Source of the DNA: Rhytidiadelphus loreus
Lineage: Eukaryota > Streptophyta > Bryopsida > Hypnales > Hylocomiaceae
Direction: 5' to 3'
NCBI GenBank assembly: GCA_947034895.1
Contig: OX344764.1
Coordinates: 40,798,935-40,862,934 of the forward strand
Length of the DNA: 64,000 nt
The notes under the pieces: generated by a model
Seen by the model: the letters and a program-made list of their open reading frames with translations, nothing else
What the model was told of the DNA's origin: nothing
Databases searched by the model: none
Part shown: piece by piece, positions 12,836 to 25,900 of the stretch
Numbering within the stretch: the first letter of the stretch is position 1
How the letters are laid out: each line of letters begins with the position of its first letter
Translations under genes and position numbers: made by a program

Positions 12836-13480
12836 CCCCATTTGAATTGTGCTCACCACTTAATGTTTAGGTTATTGATACAAATATTTAATGCAATTGA
12901 AATTCAAAAGTACTTCCTACTTCATCCTAAACTTCCTTCTTTCTACTTCTTCTTTTCTTTTCTTTCTCCACTACTTCTTTTCCTTCCAATACTATTCTAT
13001 TCAATTATTGTTATTTTACTAGTTGACTTGGAAATAGAATACTTGTACCAAACTTCAAGAAAATAATTGACAATTGCAAGATTTTGGTTTCCCTATCCAA
13101 ATCAATTATTTTCTAATCCACTTTCTAATGGCTCAAAGGAAATTCTTTAGATTTCTTCCTAATCCTATCTTGATTACAATTTGCAAACTCTTAGCCCCTA
13201 CAGGACCAAACTCCGTTTTTTGGCGACTCACTACAAACAAAATTTTTGTGCTTTTTCCTTTGAAAATTTTGCAAAGCATGTGCCCAAGGAGTAGATCTGA
13301 GGCACAACAATTTTCATCACTTTTGACGACATGGTTAAAAAGTTATTGCATGATATGTAATTTTCAATAGTCAATGGGCAACTTGGGCAATCCAAAAAAC
13401 TTCTTTAAAAATCACTTTTAAAAAAAATAAAAATTTGAAATTGGTTCTCTAGATTTATATATACATGAAAAGCTTTGAAT

Positions 13481-13614
13481 CATTCCATTTTGATTAATGA
13501 AGTGAAAGTTAATATGAGAAGTTTGAGTTTGTGGATAGGTATGAAGAGAAAATCCATACCAACCCACAAACTCAAACTCCTCATAACTTTCATCTCATTA
13601 ATCAAATTGGAATG
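13481..13614 (+). repeat. Hairpin-forming inverted repeat near the palindrome centre
   Basis: Two ~60-base half-sites (13481-13548 and 13556-13614) are near complements around a short loop, with GAGTTTGTGG and CCACAAACTC as matching cores. A mirror copy lies at 33725-33858. Confidence 0.7.
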
Positions 13615-13796
13615 AAAATTTAATACTAGATAAATAAAAAATCAACAAAAAAAAAGTCTTATTAGTCTAATGCAAAAGCAAGATTTTTTCTTCTCTTCAT
13701 TAAAGTCTTTTTCCACGTCTAAGTGTTAGTCTTGATCAAACTTCTTTGGGATCAAAAGTCTTTATTTGTGATATTGCATAATGGTGTGTCTAAGCC

Positions 13797-14610
13797 CTAG
13801 TATATAGTTGAGATGTAGTATATCCATGATTTTGGTATATTAGTGAGAGAGTCTAGATCATGAGAGTGAGAGAATGTTTTTGGAAGAAGTTATTTGGGTT
13901 GCCTTAGTTGCTTGTTGACTACTGAAAATTACATATCATGGATGAACTTTTAAACCATGTAGTCAAAAGTGATGAAGATTGATGTACTTAAAGTTACTCC
14001 TTGGGCACACATTATGTGGAATTTTCAAAAAAATAAATAAAAATTCCGTCGTAGTGAGTTGCCCCAAATCGCTATGTTGCCAAAAAATAGTGTTTGGTCC
14101 TTTAGGGGTTAAACTCCACATCCATTCATAATTCTACACTTCTACTACACTTCATTCTATTAGTATTTGGAAGATTTTTTGAGTTTATTAATCTCCTACC
14201 CTTCTTGCATCAATATTTATCCTCCGCATTTTCTAATGAATTCCTTCACCCCTTTCTAATGTGTTTTTTATATCGTATCAATAGAGGTTTTAGCAACTTT
14301 GATTGTGTTTAAATTTTTTCCTATTCTTCTACTAATCCTAGTTTCTAAACTCTTCTTAGTTAGTTTCCAACTAAGATTTGAATTTTGAATTTTTGGTTAG
14401 AGCCTAGCAATTTAGAATTAGTCTAGCATTGACCATAACCACTTCAATACAAAATTCAATCCAAACAAATTAGCAAGGACTAGCACAGACCAATACATAT
14501 GCCAAAAAATAATCCCCTTCAAAGCCCTACCCCATGTTGCTCTCCAACTGATTGGGCTTACCCACCGTTGACTATAGAAAAGTTTGTTGTTGACTATATC
14601 ACCACATAGT
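13797..14610. other. Palindrome loop, unique part
   Basis: This ~0.8 kb is not present in the right arm. Bases 13910-14130 are a diverged inverse copy of about 13170-13390 within the left arm, sharing the ACATATCATG, CTCCTTGGGCACA and TTTGGTCCT motifs. The centre is therefore itself an older, imperfect foldback. No gene is seen. Confidence 0.6.
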
Positions 14611-14618
14611 CAACGTCG
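14611..14618 (+). repeat. Left target-site duplication of the 18.9-kb element
   Basis: CAACGTCG directly precedes the element's CTAGTATGTGAG end and recurs directly after its other end at 33534-33541. The match is exact over 8 bp and stops on both sides. Confidence 0.8.
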
Positions 14619-14680
14619 CTAGTATGTGAGCGGTGAGCGGTGAGCGGTGAGCGGCAAGTTGTGAGCAGTGAGCATTGTTT
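14619..14680 (+). repeat. Left inverted end and subterminal GTGAGCGG repeats
   Basis: The terminal CTAGTATGTGAG is followed by four tandem GGTGAGC units and further GTGAGCA variants. Relatives occur at the two right ends (29880-29934 and 33490-33533, reversed) and between the divergent genes (20585-20630). Such subterminal repeats commonly bind the transposase; that role is inferred here. Confidence 0.7.
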
Positions 14681-15333
14681 TAGGATGAAAAAATATAAAG
14701 TTGGATGAAAAAGGATGAGAGTAGATGAAAATGGATGAAAATAGATGAAATTAGATGGAAAAAATGGATGGAACTGAATGCAATAATGAAGGACAATGGA
14801 TATTAGAAGTGAATGAAAGAAGGTCAAAATCAAATAACATTCCACTTTAAACCATTCAAAATTATAATTTTATTGTTACGATGCCTATGACCGTGAAAGT
14901 AAATTGTTTTAAGACTGTCAAAGTTTAGAGTTTATTTTTATTTTTTATGCCATATAATTAATCTCAAATAGACCTATTATTGTGGACATTTTTAGAATTG
15001 ATGACTATATAGACTTTGTGCAAAGAAGAAATGAGAATTCTAATCCTGAACCAAAAAATAAAGGTTTTCTGTTCTTGTTTTTAATACAAAAAAATTAAAT
15101 TCAATATACTGTAATGGTTAAAAAAAGGCACAAACACATGATATTTTTTATAAAATATTATAAGTTATAATGCAAAAAATAGGTAAAATGAGGATAAGAG
15201 AAATCATTCAATAGTCTGAATGCCAGAAGTGCAAGCAAAAGTGAAATGGAAGTAGTGGCCCTTTTAGTCTCACTACATATTCATTGATGAGCAAACAAGG
15301 TACAAAAGTTGATACTGTTTTGCAATAACAAAT
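14681..15333. other. AT-rich region between left end and transposase gene
   Basis: A GATGAAAAtgGATG-rich tract (about 14685-14765) is followed by AT-rich DNA, likely the 3' flank of the minus-strand gene. No gene is called. Confidence 0.5.
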
Positions 15334-18300
15334 CTAATCTAAAACTAAATGATTCAATATCCCACTGAGAAGGATCTTCTTGACTTCATTGAAACTTAAA
15401 CTTGGGGCATGAATGAAAGCATCTATTGTTGACTGAAGGTTGCAAATGATAGTGAAAATAAAATAGAGATGCTTACAGTTTGTCCACTGTCCTCGCTTGC
15501 CTAATGACTTTATAGTCATTTCTTTGAAATATAGACACAAGCACTCTGGAAATGATGAAATGGTAAGCATATATTGCTCAATCTTTGGCTCTAATCCAGA
15601 ATCAAGGCAAACAAATCCAGGGTGAGGAACCATTGTTACTCGACGAATGCGTGCTTTTAGTGTAATTGCAGATGCGCAATTGTTTGCGTGTTTTATTGTT
15701 GGTGCCTTTAGATTCCGATGAATACTTTTCCCTGACTGAATTTGGGGATGCTCATCCGGTAAACCTGGAATAGGATATGAGGAGACCAAATCTAACCCGA
15801 CTTCTCCACCAAACAGTCTTCGAGGTGAAATAACTTCACGTTGTGGAAGTTGAAAGCCAGCTGTTTCAAATGCCAAAACTTCTTGCTTTGACAAATTGGT
15901 ACCCATTTTGACAAGCCATATGGCAGGAACATTAGGTCTTGACAATACCCACTTCCGACTAGTCCCCTTCACACAACGTTCAATATCGTCATTGCAAAAG
16001 AAAAATTGCATTTGCTCATTTCGATTTTTCTTGTAATTGGTCATCATACCTGTGTACGTTGGTGCTGCTGTGGCCTTGTTGTTTTGAACAATCTTTGCTG
16101 TACACTTCTTCTTTGAAATAGCTTGGAGGGCAAAACAAGCCTTTGCTGAGGTTTTGGGAAGCCTTGCAATGTGCCACTGAAACTCGTCACAGTTGCTCTC
16201 TTGAATTGCTGACACATGAGGAATTCTGTGAGTAAAACCTTCCCTGGAATTGTCTTCAGTTGCCATTGGATCTTCAATCTCTCTGTCTACACTTGGAAAA
16301 ATGTCTTCAACAATAGGATTCAAGTTTTGAGTGCTTGTAGAAGCTCTCTTTGACCTCATATGTGGATGAGAAAAATTCACTTTGTCTAGGTGGTGTGAAT
16401 CATATTCACAACCCAATGGCATATCTGGTTTGCGTTTCTACGATCCAAACACTTCCTCACCTTCAAGACGAGGCTTTCTATTAAGAAACTCCTCCACTCC
16501 TGGAATATTGGACATAGCTTCGGTAAGCACCTTTGGATTCCCTGATCTTTGAGCTGATCGTTGAGCAATTCGAAGTAGTAATTCTTCCTTTCCTGGTCCT
16601 GTTTCAGCCTCATTGCCTTTAAGGCATTGATAATACTTGACCATTTGCATAAAGGCTCTTACATAGTCGTCAACAGTGGCAATGTACAAATCGTTTCCAC
16701 GATTTCCAGATTGTTGAAGCCACTTGTTATGGACAGTTTCAGCTAGATTGCAGGAAGGCATTTCTGCAAGCTCAGATGTACTAAGATCCTGAAATGAAAA
16801 AGCAAAAATACAAACTTTGTTATAAAAAAATTTAAATGTGTTGTAAGTAAAATATTATTGCTATTAATACTCATAGTATGACTAATAATCTAGGTAGGAA
16901 GGAAATTATAAAATAAAACAAGAAAAGACCATAAACTTTCCATCATTAATAATAAAGAAAATAACCTTACTCTCCACTTCATGTGGTTTTTTATAAAAGA
17001 ACTAGGGGAGGAAGTTAAGTCATGGCAATGCTACCAATGCAGTGACTAGATATGCTTCAATTTAGTTTAGGGGTTGCACAAATAAAATAAAGAATAACTG
17101 AAGTCTCAGACCACTCATTGACGATTGGTCTTGGTCTCTAATTTAATTCAAAATGCTTGATAAATAATACTGTGAATACTAATCATCTATACTCTCTCTG
17201 ATGAATCATTTATAGCAATTATAAAAACAACAATGAATATATACTATACATCCATTTACAATTTGACATTGTCAGATTGATTAGTAATGATTATAAAATT
17301 AAATTTTGAAATTTTTTATTATTGAAACAAATAGATGTTTGAAGTACAATTGATGAAGAGTAGATACTTACAAGTTGCTGAAATCCTCCCCATTGGCGGT
17401 AACGGAAATGCCAAAACGATAGCCAAAGTTCTAATCGATGAAGTCCTTCTTCAGTTGTAGCACCAGATGACAACCACCAAGCTTTGATGGCAAGATATCG
17501 AGTTTCTGATTCTTCAGAGGAAACAACATTCTTGTATTGTTTGTATAGCAAACAATGTTGATCTTGTAAGTTGGATCGAATATTAGCTTTTGTGTGTTTT
17601 TCCATTGATTGAGTCCAATGGAAGAGGCAAGTCCTTTCTTGATTTTCCATTGGAACACTAGTGTCGCCTGACCCATAAATTGTCCTTACAGCATTCCAAT
17701 TGGCTTGAGCGGTGTCAGCCATGAATCCCTTGAATTTAGGGTGGGATACACCATGTCTTGTAAGAACTGAATTTAAGTTTTTCCAAAACACAATTTGAAC
17801 AGTGCAATCTTCCGATTGCATATCGCAAACAACAATAGTCATAACGCGACAATACATGGAATCATAAACATGACATGCTATAGTAGTCCAACCTTTAACA
17901 CGTTTGACATGATCAAACATCAACCAAGCATCTTGAAGATCTCCGCCAGGTTGCATTCGCTTGACCAAGTCTACTCCACTACCAGGTCCAACTTCTGACA
18001 TTTTGAATACAAAAACTTTATCCATATCCGACCCTTGTCCTGGAAATTTATTCTCTTGAACAAATGCCCAAGTGCTTGTCCCCCTCAATTTCGTAATGCT
18101 ATCCATAACTCCAAACCTCCTTAAGTATTTGAACGAAGTTACCTCATTTCGAATGTTTGGAGAGCTGAAGTACTTGCACTTGTCAAGAACTGGAAGCAGT
18201 TCATCAATGTTGAGGGTCTTCAGCGGAATGCCATCTGAACGCAAAAATAGTTCTCCCACAAGCTCTTTTGTAGCCTCTAACACAATTGAAGAGTTTGTTG

Positions 18301-19630
18301 CAACTGGTGTTCTCTCCATCTGTTCTCCAATAAGAATACGAGTTTTCTCCTTCAAATCTCTGAACTCACCATCTTTGACAGGATGTTCATGAATGCCAAG
18401 GTGTACAAATGCACGAGTAAAGTTGTATTTTCCAAATACGTAATATACTTTTGCAGAACATGTAGCAGTACACGACGGAGGTTGCTTGCACATTTTACAA
18501 ATAAGCGTTGAGCCCTGAGGATGTGTACTTCCCACTTCCAACAATGACGGCGTGAATCCTTCCCATTCCAATTCATTAACAGGCTTGATTCGATGAATGC
18601 GACTAAGAAAATCACAGCCTGGATTAATGCACTGAAGATGCCCTATGCACAAAGATGTGCGGAATGATAATCCCATGGGATTTGTTATATTTGTTGTAAT
18701 AGTTTTTGACCAGACATGGCCATCATACCGCTTATCCATCCCAAGCATTTGTTTAGCTTGAGATGGACCAGTGGAGGTAGTGAGTGGTGGAAACTCAAAA
18801 ATGACATCACCATTAAAAATTGGAGGTAACACGCTTACTCTATGAATAGTAATAGAGTCATAATCAATTTTTTTCAAGACATTTTTACAACCCTTCAATG
18901 TACGCAAATTTCTTAAACAATCAATTACAGATGTAATGGATTTGCTACCACTAGAGTGGTTGGTAGATAACGGTTCAGTAGAGGTTGGTAAAGTACTTGA
19001 CCTAGGTAAAGTACTGAAGCTCGGCAATGTACCGGAGGTTTGTAAAGTATTCAAGCTTGGCAAGGTGCTCGAATTTGGGAAAGTACTTGAGCTCGGCAAA
19101 GTACTTGAGCTCAACTAAGTATTTGAGCCCTGTAAAATACTTGATCTCAGTAAAGTTGACTCCAAACAAGAAGTCTTTACGCTTTGCAATTGCTTAGGAG
19201 AATTGTCGTCAGAGTCGTCACTAAGAATGGTGACATCATTCACAACAAGCTCTACTTTGACTTGCGATGTTAAAGGGCGGGCTAAAGGTGTTTGAAGAGA
19301 AGATGTAGATGACTGATGAGGTGTAAAAACACTCGAGGAAGGTGCCATGATGGATTCTCGTAATCCATAGACCCTAAATTTACCAGACTTGAGATGCCAC
19401 ATTCTACCAGAACCATCAGATGTAGGGACTTGACCGAATGTATGAGTAAGATCTCCACTACGCTCATCAAATACCTCTTCATCAATGTGAAGTGAGTCCT
19501 CGTTTAATTGGAACCTGAGACTTAACCGAAATGTAGATACAACAGCAAATCCATCTTCGCCCACTAGAAACGTTATTGGAACTCCTTCACCATTCGCCCT
19601 CACAACAACCATCCCTACAAAGTCTACCAT
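15334..19630 (-). pseudogene. MULE-like transposase gene, two exons, two in-frame TAG codons
   Basis: The ATG is at 19630. Exon 1 runs to 17372 (donor GTAAGTATC) and exon 2 from 16788 (acceptor TTTCAG) to 15334. One frame covers both exons, about 1,238 codons, broken only by TAG at 19117-19115 and TAG at 16440-16438. An N-terminal Ser/Thr-Leu-Pro minisatellite (about 18968-19117) precedes a Cys/His cluster ending in GIHEHPV, resembling the WRKY/GCM1-type finger of plant MULEs. A DDE-like core follows, with HVYDSMYCRVMT, FMADTAQANWNAVR and CLFHWTQSM. After the intron comes the motif SCNLAETVHNKWL. Catalysis would be DNA strand transfer at the element ends. The two TAGs make it probably inactive, unless they are read through or are assembly errors. 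Confidence 0.75.
18968..19117 (-). repeat. 18-bp coding minisatellite
   Basis: About eight to ten imperfect 18-bp units encode Ser-Thr-Leu-Pro-Ser-Ser-like repeats near the start of the transposase. The TAG at 19117-19115 lies at a unit position where the neighbouring units read TTG or TTA. Confidence 0.75.
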
Positions 19631-20799
19631 CGCTCAGAAATTGAAGTTTCATGAAAACATCATTCTACTTTTAGTACATACTGCTCTGAAGAAAATTGCT
19701 TTGAAAAAAAAAAGCAAATTGTGTTCGAGACAAAAATATAGTGAGCAGGTATGATGAAGAATGAATGAAGTATTTTTACTACATCTTTAGTGAATGATGA
19801 TTAGGAAATGGTTTGAAAAGCATAACAATGATGAATTCTGACAAAAAGTGTAAGAAGTATCATTAATATTAACGTCTTCAAATAACCTCATTAAAAAAGG
19901 CAAGCAAACTAAAAACACATAATGATGACATAACAGACAATAAAATATATTAGTACCATATTTGTTAAAATGAAGAGAAATGTGAATAAAATAGCTAGAT
20001 TAGTAATTAATGAAGTACAAAAATAAGCATATTTATTGCTAATGAATTTAATAATTAATATGAGTTAGGAATAAGAAACCTAATAAAATCTGGTACATGT
20101 CACAATCTCTGTTTGAAGTAGCCAACATTTAAAGCAAGCAACGGTTGAAGCAGACATCATTTGTATGAATTAGGGACAAGAAACAGTAGAAGGTATAGGC
20201 ATTTCTTTATTTGAAAAATTGCTATTTATGTTGATATTCAGGTATACTAGTACTAGAAGCGCCAAATCCTGAACTTGTAGGTTTACGTTATAGTTGAAGG
20301 TAGGGAGAGTACTCATACAACAAATTGCATTTACAACAATAGATATATTAGATTTCATAATTTGAATCAGGTTTTGAGTAGTACAATTGTCATTTACCAT
20401 TGCCAGAGATGTTAAACTCTTCTTGTCAGTGGTTCTTGCTTGTCTTCTTTATTAGAGTTGTAGAACTGCATTGTATTATTTCTATTGTTTTGTAAGAAGT
20501 TTGAGTTTGCGTTGCATTAGCTTGGGCATTGGATATGTGTTATGTATTCTTGTTGCAAAGGGAGATTGTAGAGTACTAAAGATCTGTGAGGGGTGAGGGG
20601 TGAGAGGTGAGGGGTGAGGGTAGTGCACTTAAGTTGTCACTTATTTGAGGTTTTAAATGGCTAAGCAAGGTATTTGTAGACTCAATACTTGTTTGATCTG
20701 TTTTTAAAGTTAGTAGGGAGAATGATAAATAGTTTGGAGGTGATAGAGAGGGTGCTACTGTAATGCTTGCTATTTAGGGATGTATGTGTAGTAAATCAA
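19631..20799. promoter_or_regulatory. Divergent intergenic region with internal GTGAGGGG array
   Basis: This region separates the minus-strand transposase from the plus-strand genes. At 20585-20630 it holds a run of GGTGAGGGGTGAG-like units matching the element's subterminal repeats. That places a possible transposase-binding cluster at the shared promoter. The rest is AT-rich without an identifiable gene. Confidence 0.5.
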
Positions 20800-21664
20800 A
20801 TGCTTGAAGAAATCAAAGTACTTAAGTCTCAGGTTGCAACTTCTAAGCTGATAAAGAAGAAGAGAAGAAGACGCAAACTGTATTACACAACTCCCAAAGA
20901 AAGATTAAGAGCTAAGATGAGAGGGGAAAAAATTGTAAGCAGAGGTATACATAGCTATGGTGAAACGTTGAAGGCACTTGATTTTGGTGACCAAGAAGTG
21001 GACGACGTTGTTGGTGACCGTTCATTATGTCTCGTTAAGATTATTGAAGAACCATTGTCTGTGGTTGAAAGAGACGAGGGCAACCAAGATGGCGAAGAAG
21101 ACGATGAGAGCAAGGACAACCAAGATGGCAAAGAAGATGATGAAAGCGAGGATGACAATGAAGATGCAAATGAAGAGCCTAACCAGGATAGAGAAGACTT
21201 GGTATGTTCATAAGTATACCATATGTTATTTAATGATTTGCAGTCAATAATTTAAATAAGATGTAGATGTATTTTTTTGGAAATACAAAGGTTATGTACT
21301 CATTCTCTAATTGGCTGCAAAACTATATTAGTATGGGCTTAGAATTGTAGAAGAATGGACCACAGAATTAGAAGAGTGTGCATTAAATGAATATGAATAG
21401 TTTTTTGTTAGATCTGAATTTGACATCCTCAACTTAATCATGCAGTTCGAGAAGACGATTCCAATAGTATATAGCATGTTGGAATCCAAACGGACACTAA
21501 TTGAATGTTTTATGGCCCAAAAACGAATTCAGCATATTGGAATCTTCTCTGAAATCTTCAGAATCCGAAGATTTTTTGAACAAATCTTGGCCTCCGTCTT
21601 TTTTGTCAACTTTGAGGATTTTTATAAAATCAGCCGTGAGTCCAAAAATTCTGAAAAAAATTGA
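20800..21664 (+). CDS. Small basic-then-acidic protein, two exons, unknown function
   Basis: The ATG at 20800 opens exon 1 (to 21201, donor GTATGT). Exon 2 starts after the CATGCAG acceptor at 21446 and ends at 21664, giving about 206 residues. The N-terminus has a KKKRRRRK cluster suited to nuclear import or DNA contact. It is followed by a strongly acidic stretch of repeated DGEEDDESKDNQDG-like units, and then a hydrophobic-basic tail. No family is recognised. A TTTAG acceptor-like site at 20778 means an upstream exon is possible. The charge pattern and position beside the transposase suggest an accessory nuclear protein, but that is inference. Confidence 0.5.
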
Positions 21665-21868
21665 GGTTAACTGTAAGGTTATAATCTAGGTCATCTGAAA
21701 ATTTTGACCCTAAATCTTCAAAATTAGAATTCTTATTGTAAAGATTCTCTTGACCTGCATCTTCCGATTTTGTACTCTTCTGATTTTTTTTTTTTTTTTT
21801 CCTTCTTCTTCTTCTTCCTTAGTCTTGCGAACCGGTTGAGGTTAGGGTTTGGGTGCGTCGGGTGAGTG

Positions 21869-22851
21869 CTCGTCAACGAGGTGTTGTTTTTGCTCACGGT
21901 TGGTGGTAGCCGCATGTTCTAGATGGAGGAAGGAGAGTTTGCGGCGCGTTCGGCAATGGCTTCGCACCAATCGCTAGAAGATGTTCAGCCAGAGATTGAG
22001 GATCACAATCATGTCTTTACCTTTATAATTTTGGTTTAGGAGTTTAGGAACAATGTTGAATATCACAGTAGAAGTGGCGGTGTGATTTCGAGAGTCCTCG
22101 TTGACGAGGATGCCAAAAACTTCGCCTTATTCTAAATCATTTCGGGGAGTCCTCGTTGACGAGGATACCAATAACTGCGCCTTATTCTAAATCATTTCGG
22201 GGAGTCCTCGTTGACGAGGATACCAATAACTGCGCCTAGTATAGTTGAAAATGTAGTGATTCTTAAGTTGGATTCAACCATTTTTGAGTGTCCTTGTTGA
22301 CGAGGATACTAAAAATTGCGCCTACTGTAGTAAAAAATGTTGTGAGCGGTGAATTGAATACAACCATTTTCGGGAGTCCTCGTTGACGAGGATACTAAAA
22401 GTTGCGCCTAGTGTATTTAAAAATGTTGTATTTTGTAGGCTGTATTACACATATCCATTTCAAAAAGTCCTTTTTAAGGAAAAACCTACTGATGTTTCAA
22501 ATCTGATTGAAAATGCTGTTATTGTTGTATCGTTTTAAACAAAGTCCTTTTAAAGGAGGATTTATACACCTTCTTTGCACCAATGCTAATATTTTGGTTT
22601 AGAATTTCGGCAGCTAATGTAGTCCTCGTTCACGAGGGTGTTTACAAACTAGACTACTTAGGCTGAATTTTAAATATAGATGTCATTTCATAACTTCCTA
22701 ATACCTTTTCTTGTTTAGGGTTAGAATGAACTTTGAGCTCTTTTAGGGTTTACTTGTCAATGAATATACTTGCTAAATTTGTTTTTGGTCATATGATATG
22801 GTTTAGATCTTCAATAAAAAAGGGGCTATGGTGAATCCTTGTTCACGAGGA
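21869..22851 (+). repeat. Array of about ten 16-bp palindromes upstream of the ParB-like gene
   Basis: The consensus TCCTCGTTGACGAGGA has 6-bp inverted arms and a TTGA centre. Clear copies are at 22095, 22150, 22205, 22291, 22377, 22623 and 22836. Weaker T/A-rich versions are at 22468 and 22545, and an inverse-centred copy is at 21869. The first five are each followed at a fixed distance by a TACYAAWARYTGCGCC-like phrase. Spacing is about 55 to 200 bp. The array ends about 110 bp before the ATG of the ParB/methyltransferase-like gene. Repeated palindromes are typical binding sites for dimeric DNA-binding proteins. Confidence 0.85.
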
Positions 22852-22962
22852 TTCCTAGTCTTTACTATTATGACAATATTTGTATTGTATATTATAGTTG
22901 TGAGCCAAATTTTGTTTCGTCTTCATTACAAATAATTCAGCACTCACGTCCTGTTTTTTGGA

Positions 22963-25900
22963 ATGATTTCAACTAATCAGATGGACGAAGACAACGAAAC
23001 TGAAATTATATATAATGAGGAGGACAGTGCTGAGAGGATTGTTGCAAGACAAACGGGAAGAGATGGAATATCCCCAATTGTGCTTACAGAAAGTTTTCCA
23101 CCACCAATCACTGACGTAAATGAATTTTCTACTTCTGAAGTTCATGTAATTTCCATTACTTTGTGTATGTGCAGTTTTTGAAAGAAAGAGCTTCCATGTA
23201 CATCACTCTCTCCCTTCACAACCCTATCTTCAATTTTTCTAATTCAATTTCATGTGTCATTATTTTGAAGGTTGCATCTATTGATCTTGAAGATGATGAT
23301 GAGCCAAGGCACAAATTTCCACCTAATGTAACGAGTGTGTTGGAGAGTGAGCACCTCCACTGCAAACAACTCAAGGTGGACACTACAGGACTCATCAACA
23401 CATTACGCATCCAACCTATTACGAAGTCACGCTTTGAGATCCCTCTTTGTCGAATGATTGTAATGGACGAGGTTAGACCAGTTGGAGAAATGGATGTTCA
23501 AAGATTGGAGAGTGAGTTCATGAACGGCTATCGAGATGGTGATCGGGTTTTCTACGTTTCACTGTACAACAATTTTGAGAAAACTATGGATGTGACTGAG
23601 GAAGAAATTGCAAGGTGGAGTCCTCATTGGCAACGTGTCAATGAGGAATTTGAGAAGGAATTGATGGTAGATGTCGACCTTGTCCAATTGAGAGGTAAGA
23701 TGTTTTATGTATGGGATGGGAATCATCGTGTCTCCGCATGGATGCGACACATCACCAACTGTCATGATGGAGAACTCGGCTGGCACAAACGAGTCCATTG
23801 CATTATATTAGATCCAAGAGGTCAAGTGGCAAACTTGCTAAATGCAATGAGCGATGTCAATTGGTAAGTTTGTTGTTTTCTTTTAATATATACGTATTAC
23901 ATCTAAATATCAATTTATTGACATTGACATTGACATTGGCATTGACATTGACTTTGATTTCATTCTCATAAAAATGTATTGTATAGGTCTACGGAACATG
24001 ATCATGTGAAGAGCACAATTCCAGCTCGACTGCGTCGAATTCGAAATTTTGGAGTTCTACCCCTTGCTGATTTCAAAGACCTTATCTCACCCGACGAATA
24101 CCAATACTGTGAGAAAGTGAAGGCGATGAGACCAAATTGGTTTTCTTTGACAGTCAATGTCTTCATCTCCTTCTTGTATAAGGTACAACCATCTTTTCAA
24201 TTTGCTTTTCTTGCAAAACCTTTTATTGTCGAATGGGACCGAAAGTATCCTCACATAGTTTGGCAGTCCAATTCAAAGTCATGTAACTTTTGCATGTAAT
24301 GTCCAAATTTAATAAAAACTAGTTGGGAAAGCTGCGCATAATAGTCTAGTTTTTGTGGTTAAATTTTCAAATTGATTGAACTTGTATTCAGTTTGTAAGA
24401 GCCAATCAAAGTTCACAGGTGCAGTTTCAATTCAGCACTCGACATTTTTAGGCTGCAACTTTGAGGGCTTGTATCTTTGTCCTCCAAAGTCCGTTTTCAA
24501 TAAAATTTGTTGTGTTTGGTTTGCCTTCAGATCTAGTTATTGTGGTAAAATTTTCATGTCACTCCAAGTTCTTTTGAATGGTTGGGAGCAATTTCAAGTT
24601 TAAAATTCAGTCTTTTTTTTAGTTACAATGAACTTTGGCCGCCTATTTCTTCTTCATACAATGTCCGTTTTCAATCATTTTTGTTGGAATAGTTGCACAT
24701 ACTAGTCTTCTTTTTGTGGTAAGAATTTCATAACAATCTAAGAAGTTATGGAAAACTGAGAAGCATTTTACTAGAGAGAGGTTCAGCCAAAGATGTGATA
24801 TTGTGTTCTTTTTTCATTGTTTTTTGACATTTTGTACATGAAATCTGTAATTCCTTTGACATTCTTTTTTTCAATTGTAGCGGGAGATTGTAGTGGTTGC
24901 CGATGAAGCAGCTCGAGAGTACACATTGCGGACACCGCTCCAAGAAAGGACTGCTCCAGGCATTTGGGAGGCAATGAAGAGTGCCTCAGATAAGTTCATC
25001 AAGGCCATTCATGCCAAAGACTTTGACAAATACTTAGCGGTGGCAAATCCAAAGAATGGAAACGATTTTTTGAAAGAGGTATAAATTCATTCCTACCCTA
25101 GTCAAAGTTGCTATTTCTAAATTTATCTTGAGATTGTTATCTTTCAATCTAACAAAAATGTTCTTGTATGCTCAGATTGACTGTCATTTCAGCGAGAATC
25201 CAGTTCCCGAAATGACAATTGAGAAGCTTCAAAAAATTGCCACTGCTAACGTTGAAGCAAAGCACAAGGCACGGTGGTTACGTTGGTGGAATGCATCTTC
25301 ATTGACTGTTCGACAATCTTATCGTTTTCCTGGGTCCAAAGATAAGGATCTCTTTTGGGATTCTTGGATCAACAAAGCATCATTTTGGGCTGAGGTATTG
25401 TACTATGACCAACAATCAATTTGTCTCTTACAGTTATCATGGTTTCATTTTATTTTGTTTTAAACATTCTCTATTTCATTTTAACAGATGGAAGAGGCAG
25501 TTGTTAAGATGGTTACAAATATTTGCAAAGACGACAACATTGTTGTAGATTGGACTATACAAGGTGTTCGAAAGCCCTCTGATTACGTGGAGAGTTGGCG
25601 CATTCTTCTTTGGGACAAAGCTTTTATCCCATTCTTTGGAAACAAAGATCAAAAACTTTATACCAAAAAATCTGTATTCAAAGAGTTCCTTGGAACTGAT
25701 AGTGCAGTGAGGCGCGTTGTATACAAGTACCAATATCATACATCCAAACTACTACACTTGTGTAATTGTTTTGGTCTTTCATTATTTAGTTTCTATTGTT
25801 TATTATATTTTGGTCCCTATTTGTTACCGTTGCTTCCAAAAGTTGATGAAAATGTTTTGTTTGTTTTTATTCTTTATGTTTCATGAACTACTTTTTAATT

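Larger units (their letters stand above)
5877..13796 (+). repeat. Left arm of giant palindrome (at least 7,920 bp)
   Basis: Bases 5877-12272 match the reverse complement of 57605-64000 (coordinate sum 69877). Bases 12265-13796 match the reverse complement of 33543-35074 (coordinate sum 47339). The jump between the two sums is 22,538, which equals the inserted hAT element plus one 8-bp target copy. All translated frames in the two arms agree, and microsatellite lengths are the same, so the arms are essentially identical. The outer end is not reached because the right arm runs off the window. The inner end is sharp, at the GTCTAAGCC motif. Confidence 0.95.

Noticed and set aside
13074..13370. 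98-codon frame repeated in inverse at 33969-34265
   Set aside because: Present in both arms only because the arms are identical. No family, no start context and no splice signals.
21869..22851. CRISPR-like array
   Set aside because: The repeats are short palindromes with uneven spacing and degenerate copies, the flanking spacers are themselves partly repeated, no cas genes exist, and the host is a plant.
24376..24603. 75-codon frame present identically at 24376 and 28443
   Set aside because: It lies inside a duplicated non-coding block. One copy is within an intron of a well-supported gene. Identity follows from the duplication.
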